Of a stretch of DNA of 64,000 nt, positions 22,940-36,484 are shown piece after piece (within the stretch, counting starts at the first letter, position 1; the number at the start of each line of letters is the position of its first letter). The position numbers and the translations under genes were made by a program. The notes beneath the pieces are model-generated. The model worked only from the letters and a program-made list of their open reading frames with translations. It was not told the DNA's origin and ran no database searches. Location: assembly GCF_016086655.4 (NCBI RefSeq), contig NC_052131.2, forward strand, positions 13,933,940-13,997,939. The letters run 5' to 3'. The stretch comes from Lepeophtheirus salmonis (Eukaryota > Arthropoda > Copepoda > Siphonostomatoida > Caligidae).

Positions 22940-25515
22940 CTCTATCAGAGGTTATTCGAAACTAAGGGGAGTATCCGACAATACTCAGATTTCATTTAAA
23001 GACACCCTCCTTGGTTATTTTTTATTTTATTTTTACTCCACCTTTTTTTTTTAAATAAATTCTGAGATAAAATGTACGCTCGTTGCTACACTTTATTTCT
23101 TAGATCAGTTAGTTTTGCAGTTCTAAGATATTAAGCGAACACTCAAAAATGAAGAGTCGAAAAACACTCTATAATTAAAACTTTTATTTATTATTATGGA
23201 TGAAAGCCTGTCATTCGGACACAAAATGGAAGTAACTCTCTTACTATTTAACTATTATTTTTTTGGATATTTTTTTGAAAGTCTTACTAAGACCCCAAAA
23301 CGTATTTATACGGAACTACTTATTATACAACAAAAAAGTTATCGTATATCCTGAGGTATATTCCTGAGGTATATTTGATAGCTAGAAACTAATTAAAAAA
23401 AGTTGTACAATTGAAGAGATGGGAAATTTTGTATGCTTTCAATTTTTGTAACATCCAACAAAAAAAGATGTCAAAACCTCTGACTTATAGCAAAATTATG
23501 TCCTATGATAATAAATTTAATTAAAGGGATTTGAAGTTAACTAAAACATTGTATTCTATTCATTGTTAATCAAAATACCTTGTTTTTTTTTTTGTTATTT
23601 TGCTGTAGATTAATTAAAAAGATTTAATAAATGATATAATGGTCAATATACATTTTAAATACTAACAGACAAGCTAAATTTCTGAAAATAGCCAGTAGGA
23701 CTTAAAAACTTTGCTCAAAAATATTTTAGTGTGTAAATAAGTCATTGTTTTTTATTCATTTCTTTTATAGTAATATAAATATATATGTACACAAAAGATT
23801 GTATAATATTAATAAAGTCTAGGGCCATTAGATATAGATACATAAAAAAAACCATCAATGTTTAAGTTTAGTGCCCCGAAGTTGAACTATGTCTACTATT
23901 AATATACATGCAGAATAGATTTACTAAAATCTCCAAATTAACTGCAATGCATAGAAGTAATATGATAAAAAGATATACTATAACAAGATATCCTGAAATT
24001 CTTTATGATTCTGTCAAAAAATCTTCCCTGGTAGATGGCACAGATAGAATATACTCAATCACTTCTGATGCTGTGGACCATGTTTCTATTCCTATGTTTG
24101 GAATTTTGAGCCATTACGACATATTTTTTTTGGTTATTTCTTGAAAATGCATTAGTATCTAATGTTTCTAAATTTAATAATGAAATTAAAAAAAAAAAAG
24201 TCAAGGTTATGAGTGTATATTGTCGATAAATATATATAGCCCCAAACAATTATTTTTTAAGTGCTTAGTAAATAGATTATTATAATACTTAGAAAACGGA
24301 TACTTACTTAATTTTATACCCAAGATAAATAATTTTGTTGGAAATATAATAGAAATTGAATAAAAGCTTTTTTCTCTCTCTTGTTAGGTCTTTCTTCATT
24401 CTAACACATATAAAAATGAATAATGATGACTAAATATATTTCAATCAATGCCTATATAAAAGGAAATTTGCGGTTGTTTTTTAATAAATACATAAACAAA
24501 CATATTAGTTGGAAATTAATTTTCTATTATAAGACGTTTCTATAGTTAATTTACTATCAGAACCTTAAGCAAACAAGTATACATGTACAATGTGTACATG
24601 GATAAAATACGAAATAAGGAAAAATCAGTGGATAAAAAATAAATAATGAAATAATATCTCTAAAAAAACCTCTTATAATATAAATAAAACTCAACTACAC
24701 CTCATTTATATCCCGACTCCATATCTTATAATGCCTTGCAACGCATCTTAAAGTGTTTAATTGGCTAATTGATCTTGTGAAAAAATATATAAATAAACTG
24801 GGCGTATAATTCTACGAAGAATTTTGAAATTTGGGGATCTGTTTTTTTATGGTAATAATAGTAAATAATATTGCTCACAGTTAATTACTTCTCATTATCT
24901 TACACTTACGCCGTTAACTTTATTATATTCTGCAACAGTTCATCCAAAAAGAAACTGAAAGAGGCCCAAAGTTCTTCTCCAATACGGTATTATTATTCAA
25001 GGAATATTGTAAATTGTTTACAGCTTAAAAGAGCTAATTATAACTCATCACATGGATTTTCAGAACAATGATTATGGGAAAATATGCAGAAAACATCAGA
25101 AATTTACTACACTACTTAAAATATCAACAAAGAATATAGCAATTATCCATGTAAAGACTTTAGTAGACTCTTCAACGATATTATGCATGCATTTATCCAA
25201 TGGTTCTGTTGTCACCCTCATAAATCCTGTTCTCTCATATTTAAGGCAAATTTAGGATTGTCTTATCCGCATCTGGTGAGATTCCTTGATTACCACTAAA
25301 CCTAAAATGTAATGGGACCAGGAGTAACTCTAGTCTTGTTGTCCTCAAAGGGAGAAAGAAAATTAGAACTTTTCCTACGTTCTACTGGATAATGTTTTGA
25401 TACTGTTCAAGTCAAATTTAGGTAGTCTACTCCAAAGGCTTGTAGCTAACCTAATTAAACGACTTGGGAACTATCCTACTAAACAAATCTCAATTTATTT
25501 TTGGTAGAACGCCTT
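22940..25515. other. AT-rich stretch without a recognised gene
   Basis: No homology recognised. A short tandem duplication, CCTGAGGTATATT twice, lies at about 23350-23380. The 78-codon frame at 23908-24144 has a mixed composition but no identifiable domain. The part around 25330-25470, with TTGTAGCTAACCTAATTAAA, may be a further degenerate copy of the repeat seen at 10.5 kb. Confidence 0.45.
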
Positions 25516-25518
25516 GCT

Positions 25519-25940
25519 GTCTACTTGGAGATCTTGAAGACCAAGGTACTCCCGTAGGTCCTCAAGATCAGCAAGAAGTCGAGCAAGGTGTCATATGTGT
25601 TCTAGCAGGATGGGGCACCCACCCACACACCCAATGCTGTGCAAGCCTGAATGGAAGGTAAGATGGAGTTATGGGACAAGAACTTCTTCCCTCCTCAGAG
25701 CCCCGATCTGAATCCTTTGGATTACTCTATCTGGTGGCAAATCGAGTCCAAGACCTGCAGATCACGCACAGTAATGTCACCGACCTGAAGTCCTCTGTGA
25801 AGAAGGAGTGGAAACCCATCAGAAGGTACTTAATTGCCAGATTGTACTCCACCTTCTGTGTCCGCTTGAAGGCCATCATTGAGAGCAATGGAGATCCAAT
25901 TAATACTATATGTCATGTTGAGCTTAATAAATATATTTAA
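25519..25940 (+). pseudogene. C-terminal half of a Tc1-like (PLDY-type) transposase
   Basis: Homology starts about 25519 and reaches the second catalytic Asp at 25609-25611, read as QDGAPTHTPNAVQA and preceded by an in-frame TAG. In the same frame, after another stop, comes NFFPPQSPDLNPLDYSIWWQ with the third Asp at 25720-25722. Thirty-six residues separate the two acidic residues, longer than in the mariner or DD34E types here. A frameshift around 25770 moves the homology to the next frame (DLKSSVKKEW, then RLKAIIESNGDPI). The N-terminal DNA-binding domain and first Asp are absent and no TIR is evident. The PLDYS.WWQIE block is closely similar to that at 58.7 kb, so the two probably belong to related families. 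Confidence 0.85.
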
Positions 25941-25944
25941 GTAA

Positions 25945-27955
25945 TCTATCACGCCTGACTTAATTGAGACTCAGAAGGAGTAAAAGTTTGCTCACTTTGA
26001 TTAGTGGTACTGCCATTTGCATGACCCAGTATGTGCTAACTACGAAAACACGAAAACAATCTTGACAAAAATAACGTCAACATTTATCAAAGCAACCAAC
26101 GCTGAGGTAAAGAAGATTGGTTTATGTATGTTAAGTCCCCATTCATTTTGGGCATACACTGGGATGGAAGCCTTTTGAAAAATCTTAAAAAAACAAGAGA
26201 TTGCCAATCCTCGTCAAATTTTGAAAAACTGTTCTAAAGGTACAGTATCAAGGCCAGAACAAAGGCCAATCACATCCCATAAATTAGAAAAAATCGGGCG
26301 AAGCGATCACCCTAGTACCTATGGTATAAAATTTAAGATTTATGTTTAAAAAGCAAATACGAGAGCAAAGATTTTATCTTGACAGAAAAGGGGCCTTATA
26401 AATATATATCCAATATTTTGTAAATGAATTTGAATTCCTAAAGAAACCTATAATTCTGATAATCATAATTTACATTTATAAAATTGGGTTTCCTACTCAA
26501 TTTATCCAAAAAAATTACCCCCTATAAAAATCATATTTCCCCATTGATTCACAAACAGTCCTCTTTCTCCATCAACGAATATTGGTTATTTATATGTCTA
26601 GAGATTTAATACTTATTTAAGTGGTATAAATGTACTATTTATATTATTCAATTTAATTTAATTTAAAAGAAAAAAAATCAAATGTGTATGGTTTAACTTA
26701 TTGATAAATAAATAAGCATGACTCCAATCAAAACCTTTAATAATCTTTAGTAATGAAAATATATGTACGTTGGTAACTGACGTTTTAACCTCTGGAGAGA
26801 AAAAAAAAATTCTTCTTCAAAAGGTAATTTAATTGTACCCGTCAACACAAAGGCAGGCTAGAATATTTTTTCTCAAAATTGATTGTGGACTACATATGTA
26901 TTTATCGACAAATTATCGTGATTTCCATCAACAAATTATTCTTATTAACCTATTGTGTGTGACTTGAATCGTACTTAAAGGAATCCGAATGGATTATCAA
27001 AATAAAATAATTATAAATTGATAGATTTTATTTAAGAATGGCTAAATGGGGCCCAATATAAGTCTCTTACATCAAATAATGGTTTTACTCTGTAGCAAAA
27101 ACTATTCTTAACTCAACCCAAAAATGTGAAGACTAAGCCTATAATTGAATCAAAAGTGTTTATGTAATAAATTGGAATTTCCCTCTTTTTTCTTATTTTT
27201 GTTCATGGTTGTTTTTATGTTTATACAGCATATATAATTTCGAGCAATTACTTTTTCCTAAGCATAAATAACAAAATGTTGATTAACGAAATAATAAATA
27301 AACAATTTAATAAGTCCAATTCAATTAAAATATTTTATTATTATAGCTTGACAAATTCGTAGAAAAATAATGTATTTTTGCTTTTGAAGATACTTTTATC
27401 ATAAATCAAAGAAATATATTTTAATAAAGAACTAAAATGAGTTATGTATTTAGATATTGATGTAGACACAAAATTCATAGAAATATTTTAATCAACGCAG
27501 AGAATTAATCAATCAAAAATAACTCACAAATCGTATGGACAATTTAAGACATTTGGTGGTGAAGGGCGAAAAATTATAAATAAAACTTTCGTAATTTACA
27601 TATACTTAGTTACACTATGGTAAAAAAACTAGCATGATAATTCAACCGCAAGGTTAATTATAAACTTTATTTTTATAACAAAAGAAATATGATTTTGATA
27701 CATATTTTATCAATAACATTTGACGCACTGTTTTTATTTTTAATTTAAAAATCCCTAATTGTAAGACTTTGTATTAAATTTAGAATATGCCTTATTCTAT
27801 ATTACTAACTTTAGATGTCAAAAGCTCTTAGTTTGGTACTAGAACAAATCATTGAAATACAAAACGTAGTAGGACAAACCATCAAACGGACAAAACGTAG
27901 AAGGAAAAAAGATATTTCGAAAAAAATAAATAAAATTGGAGCAAAAAAAATGCAA
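25945..27955. other. AT-rich stretch without a gene
   Basis: Nothing recognised. A less AT-rich segment at 26020-26320 could be an old mobile element but carries no readable protein. Confidence 0.5.
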
Positions 27956-27959
27956 AAAC

Positions 27960-28300
27960 AAAGAAATCAGCTGTGACAAGGGAGGAAAGAGAAAAGGAAA
28001 TAATAAATGATATTTGGTATAATTACTCCGATTTCAATCACCAATTCTACTCTGAGTCCAACGAGGGCTTACAATTTTAACTCCACAACAAATCTTCTGG
28101 ATTACTTTTCGTCTTTTATGAGCACATATAATCAGGTTTTGAGTATAATTGAGTGTATTTAGGAAAGGAAGTAATTTCACGAATTAAATAATAATGAAAA
28201 CTCCAAAGGAAAGAAAATTCATTCTTCAGATTACCAATTTAAAAAAAAAAAACCTGGCCTGCTAAAAAATACTCACCATTTACATCACTGCTTATCATAT
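27960..28300 (-). repeat. Unclassified interspersed repeat, copy D (inverted)
   Basis: On the minus strand this matches copy A (10501-10850) throughout, with blocks such as TTGGACTCAGAGTAGAATTG, AAATCGGAGTAATT, CTTGTCACAGCTGATT and CTTTCCTAAATACA in the same order. It is the longest co-linear match to copy A and shows the unit is at least 340 bp. Confidence 0.65.
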
Positions 28301-28304
28301 TATG

Positions 28305-31300
28305 CAAGGTTTGAGCTTTCCGTTCCCTGTGTAGGGAGAAATGGCGAGTAAAAGAGAAAAATATATGTACATAATATATAAAATAAAAATGGAGGAGGCC
28401 AATACTACACTGGTGCAGGTAGGGAGAAGGTAAAAAAAGAGTAAATAATAGTTGTTGTTTTATTTAAATTTAACATAAAAAAATACAGTAAACATGTCAT
28501 TTTTGTGCACATGTCTAAATTAGTAATATTTGGTGGTTTTTATGTTAATTAGGAAATAAATTGTTTAGAGAAAAAAATGTACGTTCGTCGTCTTGTCTTT
28601 CAATGTTATGTCCAAGCACCCTTAATTTAATGTACAAAATAATTACTATAAAATTTTTGCATCAATTAAACATATAAATATTCAGTGTAAATGTGCTGTT
28701 AAACAATTGTCTAATTTTGAAATATTTAAATTTAACGTTTCTCACTTCCTGATGTAGAAGCTTGCTATGTCTTGTGTCAATCTTTTATTTATTTAATCTT
28801 GAACAACTATCCAACTTATCGGATAGTAAGCTGATTTTTTCTTCTTTTTTAGGATAAAGTAACTTTGTTTTTCTGTTCTACTCCGTCATATACCTTAAAT
28901 TGACTTTAAAATTTGTTTTAGATATTACAGCAAGACATTTTTGAGGGGCTGTAGTTCTTCATTTATTTATTCTAAATATATAATATTTCCAATGAACTGT
29001 TTATGCACATACATATGTAGGTAAAGGAGAATTGAATATGTTTTGCGTCATTGATGATCATTAAATTTATGCTCCAGGATCGTCTTCTATTTTTTCCAAT
29101 GAGAGAAGAGACTCACAAGTAAAAATGTAATTGGAAGTGAGGATAAAGTGTCTAGAATTACATAAATAATACAGCCTTATAGGTATATGTACACAATGTC
29201 ATAGATATGAGTTGTTTGTTATGTACATCAACGCCATTTATGGATTCAAATATTCTTAAGAGTTTTCTAAGAATATTGGGAGACGAAATATGGAAAATGG
29301 AAGAAATGCAGTTGAAGGATGATAAGTTTCTTTGTTCCTCACTGTACATTTCATTCCAGTAAAAGTGTAGAACGATTCCATACAAGACATAGAGGAACGG
29401 ATGTGTATTTGAACCGATGCATGTTTTAGTAACAAATTTGGACGTTACAGGACATCTGCACAATGACAGATACCTCCATTAAATGAGATGATATTCATCA
29501 TGTAAGGTACAAGAACCTTTTCTAAAAAGATGAGATCCCTGAACATGATGGATACCCTAATATCATAAACAGATCGGAGTTGAATAGAACTATGAGTTGA
29601 CTTATATCTATATATTCGGATGTTCCGTGGAAAAGATACATCAAAAGCATCATTACTGTCTTATGAGTAATTAATTTGATGACTAAAGTTTATCACAATA
29701 ACTGTTTTCACAAAAAAATGCAAAATCATTTTATTTCTTCCTCCTTAACCCGATGAAGTAGTTTGTTTGAAGGAGATTTCTTGTCATTTCTCATTCTCTC
29801 TTGCTTAGATATTATTGCTTTTACATATATACTAAATTATCATGTGCTTTTTTTCTATTATTAGCACTAAGAGTGCAGTTTAGCCTTTTGGTTCATCGGG
29901 CCCACAACAAAAACAGTTAAGTACCAAGTGATAAAGTAGCTAATTTTTTGTGGATTATATTTTATTTAATAAAACTGATATTATAAAATAATTAAAAGCA
30001 GGGTTTCCAGTAGGCGTAAAACTACCATTAATCCACGGTAAACAGGATCCCAAGAGATACATCCTATTAGATATATTGTTCATAAAAATCTTTTAACGCT
30101 TATAGACTTCTTAACATCCTTCCAGTATTTATTTCTTGATCAAAGTGTCTAGTACTAACATAATTGAATATGGAAAAATGAAAATGTTGTGAACTTGGGC
30201 TTTAACACGTTTATAATTTGAAGTAAATGTCAAAGTACATGAATATCAATGAATTAATTTATTTTGTGACATAAATATATATTAAAATGTTCTAAAATAA
30301 AATAAGTTTTCTGCTAAATACAATATTTTTTGGTTTGTTTTGGTCCTTTGCTCAAATATCTGCAATATTTATGTGTCACTGCAATTGATAGATTATCCTT
30401 CTCCCCCCTAAAAAAACAAACATTTTTAAATATTTAGTGTAAAAAATACGTGTCCTACCATCAATATCAGACTCTTTTCCTCAAAATAGCAACTATACTA
30501 CCATCTGCAGGGAAACGTTCATTGGATGTGGTAATATCTATCATGCATGCGTCCGCAATGTATTTTTAAATACTTTGCATATTATAATCTCCCGAATTTC
30601 AACAATTCTCCCTATAATAGTAATGAAATTCTATTATTTAAAATGTTCTTTTACTCCCACAAACAAGACTCATTTTAAGTCACACAACCCTTTATTTTGA
30701 AAAGGACAGTTGTTCAGGTGTTAAGATTATACTATGCATTTCTTAAAAATAAGTTGTTCATTTGTCGTTTCCACAATTTTTACACTTACAAGGTGGATAG
30801 TAAAAAAATCAAGCAAAGTAAGTAGCTTCATTTTGCTGAAATAGTTGATAATATTTTGCGTAAACGTATTTTTTATATTTCAAGCAATGAAAAGAGGTGT
30901 TCATAGAATCTACCCCGATTTGGGTTTATATTACATGAAAATCGCAGGAACTGTGGGGGATACCAAAAAGACTATCTGGAAATTTGTGTTTCAATTTAAC
31001 ATTTTCTAATTGTTCACCACCCGTTATAATTTATGTACTTCAAACTTTATTATTCAATTTAATAATCCGTTATACAGACTTATAATTAAATATGAAATAC
31101 CAGATTTTTTCCATAGCCCACTGTATATAAATACGTGTACAGTACACGCATTATAATCGTGAAAACCCGCCTCTAAAATTTAAGTCCTTATCTTCAAAAT
31201 AGATTCACCATACGTAATTAGCTATAACTCAACATTTACCACTCAAGATAATTTTGAATCAAGGAAAAAACTGCATTTTCTTTTTTTTTCCCTTTTTTAT

Positions 31301-31990
31301 AGAACGCAGGTGTATTTTTTCCTTACCCTTTTTTAAAGCCTTACTTAAATATTAATTTATTTTGCCTGTAAAGTTTTAGCTAATGATTAAGTTTTTTCTC
31401 ATATAAACTTCTTCTTCTAAAGTGTTGAAATAAATTATGTCAGTTTTTTAGACCATCAGTAGTAGCTTAATAAGATTAATTTCTGACATAGCTTATCTTA
31501 TGCGAATAATTATTTTAACACATTATTTAGAAGTATTGTGTCTGTTTCTTTGAAGAAAATTAAATGCAAAATGAAATTATATCCCAGTGTGTAAAAAAGG
31601 AAAATCTTTATATCTCGCTATAATTGATGATATATTTCATTCATTTAATATTTTTAAGCAAGTGTGGAAACGTTTTCCCCTGTTGTTTTTTCTGTTTTAT
31701 CCATAATCTTAATTTGTTATTTTTTTAAAAATCCTTCAAAGTTTAAATTAAGCCTATTATAAGCAATATCTGATTAAAATATACATAAACGAAATTTATT
31801 CGTTTATTTTGTCAGCTGTTCAACCATAAATATTTCTATGGTGCCGTTGAGGAGGAAATAATATTGACTGAAAAAACGAAAGAATCCAATTTTCACAGAT
31901 TTATTTATAAATTTTGAATAAATTTAGAAAGGGTAGTATAGCTGTTTTTGAGATGCCAATCACTTTTTGATTTATTACTCAAGCCTATGT
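28305..31990. other. AT-rich stretch without a recognised gene
   Basis: No convincing gene. The 101-codon minus frame at 29158-29463 contains a hydrophobic HPFLYVLYG stretch but has no wider receptor or enzyme architecture (see rejected items). At about 31100-31120 a TACAGTGGGCTATGG end-like sequence (minus strand) stands alone. Confidence 0.45.
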
Positions 31991-31994
31991 AGTC

Positions 31995-32188
31995 TCATTG
32001 AGCTGTAAAAAACGATTTTTGTGTTTTGGGTGTCGCATAAGCTCCCCTTATATGACTCCACGAAAAATCGACAGCGCTGTCTTAGCCTGACCAGGTTTGA
32101 AAGACTCACCCATGTAAAATTTCAGTCTCCTAGGTTCAACCGTGTGGGCATACATAAAGGACACACTCGGACATACAAAAAATATATA
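31995..32188 (+). repeat. Possible 3' tail of a non-LTR retrotransposon
   Basis: A block richer in G and C than its surroundings. It ends TAAAGGACACACTCGGACAT followed by an A-rich ATATATA tract, a pattern like the 3' ends of RTE-type elements. The 73-codon frame across it is not recognised. It abuts repeat copy E. No reverse transcriptase is present, so the class is a guess. Confidence 0.25.
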
Positions 32189-32189
32189 T

Positions 32190-32350
32190 CCCTTTCCTCC
32201 CTTGTCACAGCTGATTGTAGCAAATATAGTGAAATGTCATGAGCATTATTCTTTATCGCCTCCAAAACATTCTTACAAATTGACTGGGTTACCCTTTTGA
32301 TTTTCATTTTTTTAACATGCCTATTCTATACTGGATTTTCAGCACTGACT
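32190..32350 (+). repeat. Unclassified interspersed repeat, copy E (partial)
   Basis: Contains CTTGTCACAGCTGATTGTAG, CATGAGCATTATTCTTTATC, ACATTCTTACAAATTG and TACTGGATTTTCA, in the order seen in copies A and D. The 5' portion is missing. Confidence 0.55.
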
Positions 32351-32673
32351 ATGATCATCAAGTTATTTACTAGTTTGGAGTTAACTATGTTTGTAAACAT
32401 GAACGTAAACCAACTAAATTATAGTATTTTATGTTTCGATAGACCTCAAGACATACTTATGTATGTATATTTTTTAGTTTTACTATGAATTAAAAATATA
32501 TAAAACAAATTAGGCGTTAGTTATTTTATTCTTCTGCTAAATGTTTATAGTTGTAAAAAGTATGACCTTAGACGCGGTCCATACTTTTTGTGTTTGCAAC
32601 CTGAATAGCGTTTTTGAATTTCCGAAGCAGCTATAATTATTCTTTGATCCTTGAGGATGGACCATCTAAGTAT

Positions 32674-32700
32674 AAAGTGTGTGAGCTCATCACACACTTT
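32674..32700. repeat. Perfect 11-bp stem hairpin
   Basis: AAAGTGTGTGA and TCACACACTTT pair perfectly around a five-base loop (GCTCA). It lies between repeat copies E and F. No other evidence for a terminator, microRNA precursor or transposon end. Confidence 0.6.
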
Positions 32701-32727
32701 TGTTCGGTTATAAAGGTATGTCCTTAT

Positions 32728-32950
32728 ATGGGGGATTAATTAAGAGTATAATGGAGTATCGACATCGGAGTAATTCCTGCCTATATCTATGCTGGATATT
32801 GAGTAAGTTCGTGTTAATTTCATTCCTCTTTCGGCTGATTGCAGCTAATATAATAAAATGTCATGAAAGCTAAGCTGCTGTTCACCCAAACATTCTTCAA
32901 ATTGTTACGATAATTGCTTTAATTCTTGTTTTTTTTAAATACTCGTAGTT
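32728..32950 (+). repeat. Unclassified interspersed repeat, copy F
   Basis: Contains TATCGACATCGGAGTAATTC, GCTGATTGCAGCTAATATAA, GAAAGCTAAGCTGCTGTTCA and ATTCTTCAAATTGTTACG, co-linear with copies B and C. Confidence 0.6.
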
Positions 32951-32964
32951 CATATTACTTATAA

Positions 32965-35325
32965 CTATAGATATGTTCTTACCTTAACGATCTAACATAG
33001 AATGATAATAATTATTAAAAAAAGAAATCATAACGCTAGCCAGTTTTCCTTTTTTAATATTAATTTTTTTTTCTCTGCAAAAGTATCATCTATACGTATG
33101 GTCCACGCACAGGAGAAGTTGATGCTATTCAATTATCACGAATTGTGTTCACAGAGTCTCACACAATTTGAAGCAATATAAAACGAAAAAAAATATAAAG
33201 ACAAAAAGCCTTCAAAGAACAACTTATAGCGATAAACGCTATTATTTTCTATGATTTTCTATTTATTGATAATTACTACTGCTTCAACATGCTTAATCCA
33301 AGAGCCATAATGTCTGTTGTTGGGGGAAAGTTAAAGAATCCCACTGTGTGTAAAAGAAAAATGTACCAATTATACTTTTTTATCTGAACTCAAACTAATA
33401 AAACCCTTATAAAAAGGACATATTTCTTAGATTTTCATTTTTTTAGAGTAGTGGAGTAAAATTTCTTCAATAGTTATTGAGTTATTTAGAATAAAATGTA
33501 TTAGTAAAAGTTCATTACTACAAGTAGAAATTTAGGGCAGAATAAAATGTCAAACAAAACAAACAATTTTTTGAAAGAGATACAATTTGACACACGTTTG
33601 TTTCTTATGAATAAGAAACTTTGTGCATAAAATTATCAAATTATATGGATGATTTTTCCTGTTTTTAAAGAATTGTACAATTTTTTATTTGCCCATCTTA
33701 TAAAAAACCATAGGTTAAGGAAATAAATTTAGGGTTCTAGTCAAAACACTTAAAAACAATATTTCAATTTATTTAAATATAAAGGTTTCAAGAAAACTTA
33801 TAAATATTGTTACAAGACTTTTATCATTCAATTTTTTTTGTTCTTTAAATTAGTGACATAGAGTTGCACTCTTTAAATATAAGCAGACATCATTGTATTC
33901 CAATAATTCTATTTGACCATTGAAATCCATATAGATAAAGTAAATTCTCTTTAAAAAAATCTTGTTAAGATAAACATTTGGTTTACAAAAAAAATTGTGA
34001 AAATATTTATTATTTACAGTAGGTATAAGGGATCCCACCAAATAACGTGTGTTTGCTTTCGAAGATAAATATTACCATAAGATTGATTGAAAAAATATTT
34101 TACAAAATTAAATTAATTAAAATTTAGTTCTGCAGTTTTATTGGTTTCAACTTCTAAGACAAACAATAAACAATTGTTTCTTTTCAATGACTCCACAGAT
34201 AATGATGCCGGAGAGCTACAATTGGTGCCATCAAATTTGGTGTCAATTTCTAATTGGAACCGGATTTATTCCAGAAAACTCATGGTTTTGTTGACCTTTG
34301 CAAAATCATCAATAACTAAATAAAGAATCAAACAATCATCCAGAACTATAAAATATCAACTGAGTGTATTTCCAGTGAAATTTTAAAATATGGCATATAT
34401 ATTGAAACCATGCCTAACCCGATACTTGATACTACTTTTAAAGCCGGATTGCCACGCATTATAAAAAAAAGGAAATTAGTTTTTTTTTTCTTTTACTTCC
34501 CTTTGAAATTGCAACTAACCTTCATAGGTAATGTAAACATATAATACAGTTGTATTGTATATGTAATTTTATCTTCAATCTCTAATTGTATAATTTTTTG
34601 CAAGGAGAGGATTGGTAAATAAGATAGGGAGGTTTTTATTTTATTTTTGTAATTTTAGGAAAAACTGTTATGCAGATTATACATCAAATTGGCATATTTT
34701 CATAACCTGAGCTTCAATTTCAACAAACAAAGTATTTCTGAAAAGATAAAAAAAATAGAGTATAAGGTAAATTACAGATCGTCAGTCGTTCCATATTGTC
34801 AGACACGTAACAGTTACAGCTATTCTTTAGTTCTTCAACCTAAGATATGAAAGGAGATAATTATGTGAGTTTTACACATTTTCAAATAATCCTCTAAAAT
34901 TTCAAAGTTCGAGGTTCTAATAATTTCCAGTTAAAATTCCACACTTCTATATTTTCAGGTGCGTGATAATGTGAAAATATTTCATCTCCATTTGGTTATA
35001 TTAAAAAAAAGTACAACTTTTATAAAAAAATTATTTTATGTATTTCCTGCATTTTTATCATATTGTTTTTTTCAAAATAATTACTGTTTGATAATATGAA
35101 CTAAATAATTGACTAATTCTTATTATCAGGCAGTTTTTGAAAATCAATGAAATATCAAATTATTAACTAAATAACCAAATAAATAGCTAGATACCGAAGA
35201 TAAAATAGTTCAAATAGCTGTATGTGAAAAGAAAAAAAGGGCGGAACAGACGCACTGTACATAAAATAGAAAGAAAAAGCTCCCTCACTCCTCAATCATA
35301 TTAATAATTAATAAAAGGAATGCCA
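32965..35325. other. AT-rich stretch without a gene
   Basis: No recognisable gene or repeat boundary. Open frames here are short and low in complexity. Confidence 0.55.
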
Positions 35326-35329
35326 TTTT

Positions 35330-36481
35330 TATCCGTGATTCTAACTTTGTCTCGGGAAGGAATATAAAGGATCCAGTTTGGCAAGATGATGTCATTTACC
35401 TTGTCATTGATACCTCCCTAACAGATGTTCATATCAATAACATTAAGTCTAACTGGATTAACGCCACAATTCCACTTGAACAATGTCAATGTATGGAGTT
35501 GAATCTTGAAGTCATTTGAATGATAACCTTTGCTAACGGAAAGATAAGAAAAGACAGCAGAATATTCTTTACCCAATATGTTGCTCCACCTCTCTCAATG
35601 ATTTATTACCTAATGAAGGTGATATATTCGAAATAATTCAACAACTAATAAATCAAATTAATTCATATATCAATTGTATATTATAATATTAAATAAGTTG
35701 ATGAGATAATTAGTTATAAAATCTTAAATTATCGAATTTAGGAATAACATTTTGGTAAATCGTAAATTGTTCGTTTTTAAATCCTGGAAAAGCCGAACAT
35801 GTTGAATTTAAAAAAACATTGAGTTGTGGAGGCCCAAGTCACATATTCCAAGGAAGTCCATTTACTGCTTCGTTTATTAATATATCGAACCAAATTGAAC
35901 ATGAATCTTCGAAGTTAGTGAATGAAGCATTTCTCAACAAAGAGGATAACTTGGATTTTGTATAATGCTAATGCAAAGATGTCGAAAGGATGAATTCATA
36001 ATTATTATTGATACATGAAATCAAAGAATGTAAAGACAAGAATATCGACATTACGTATCGGAATACAAATGATAACTCTTGATTGTTGAAGTAAATGAAG
36101 GATTTACAGTTGGAGACAATTCCTCGTCATAATTGATCCAACATATTATCAGGATAATATAAATTTTGACATGGAAAAGTCACAATGAAATATAAAATCG
36201 TATTGGAAATGAGGATTGAACTTTCTGGAGTTGACAATATGGGCAAACAAGACACGAGAATTATAGCACATGGTTGAAAATTTGATAATTTCCCAAGGTT
36301 TCTTTAGTTGAAGTGAAGCCAATTGGACTCGGAGATACTCCATACGCTTGTCTTGAGTTAGAATCCTAGTACAAGTTTAAAAGTGAATTATATATTGGAG
36401 GTATTCATAGAATAGATGGTATCATATTACAGAACTGAGTCCATTATATTCCTTCCCGAGACAGAGTTGGAAACACGGATA
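35330..36481. mobile_element. Unclassified element bounded by inverted repeats
   Basis: The first 47 bases (35330-35376) and the reverse complement of the last 47 (36435-36481) agree at 41 positions, including a run of 20 identical bases (TGTCTCGGGAAGGAATATAA). The inverted match continues more weakly, with short gaps, for roughly another 45 bases to a shared ATACCTCC. Outer ends start TATCCGTG. The interior has no recognised protein; the only longer frame is 64 codons on the minus strand (36149-36343). No target duplication longer than TA is apparent. It may be a miniature or deleted DNA transposon with terminal arms near 95 bp. Confidence 0.6.
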
Positions 36482-36484
36482 TGC

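Noticed and set aside
23908..24144. 78-codon plus frame with mixed composition
   Set aside because: No family recognised and no splice or promoter context.
29158..29463. Minus frame with HPFLYVLYG, like the seventh segment of a receptor
   Set aside because: Only one short hydrophobic match; no further membrane segments up- or downstream and no NPxxY motif (it reads THPFLY).
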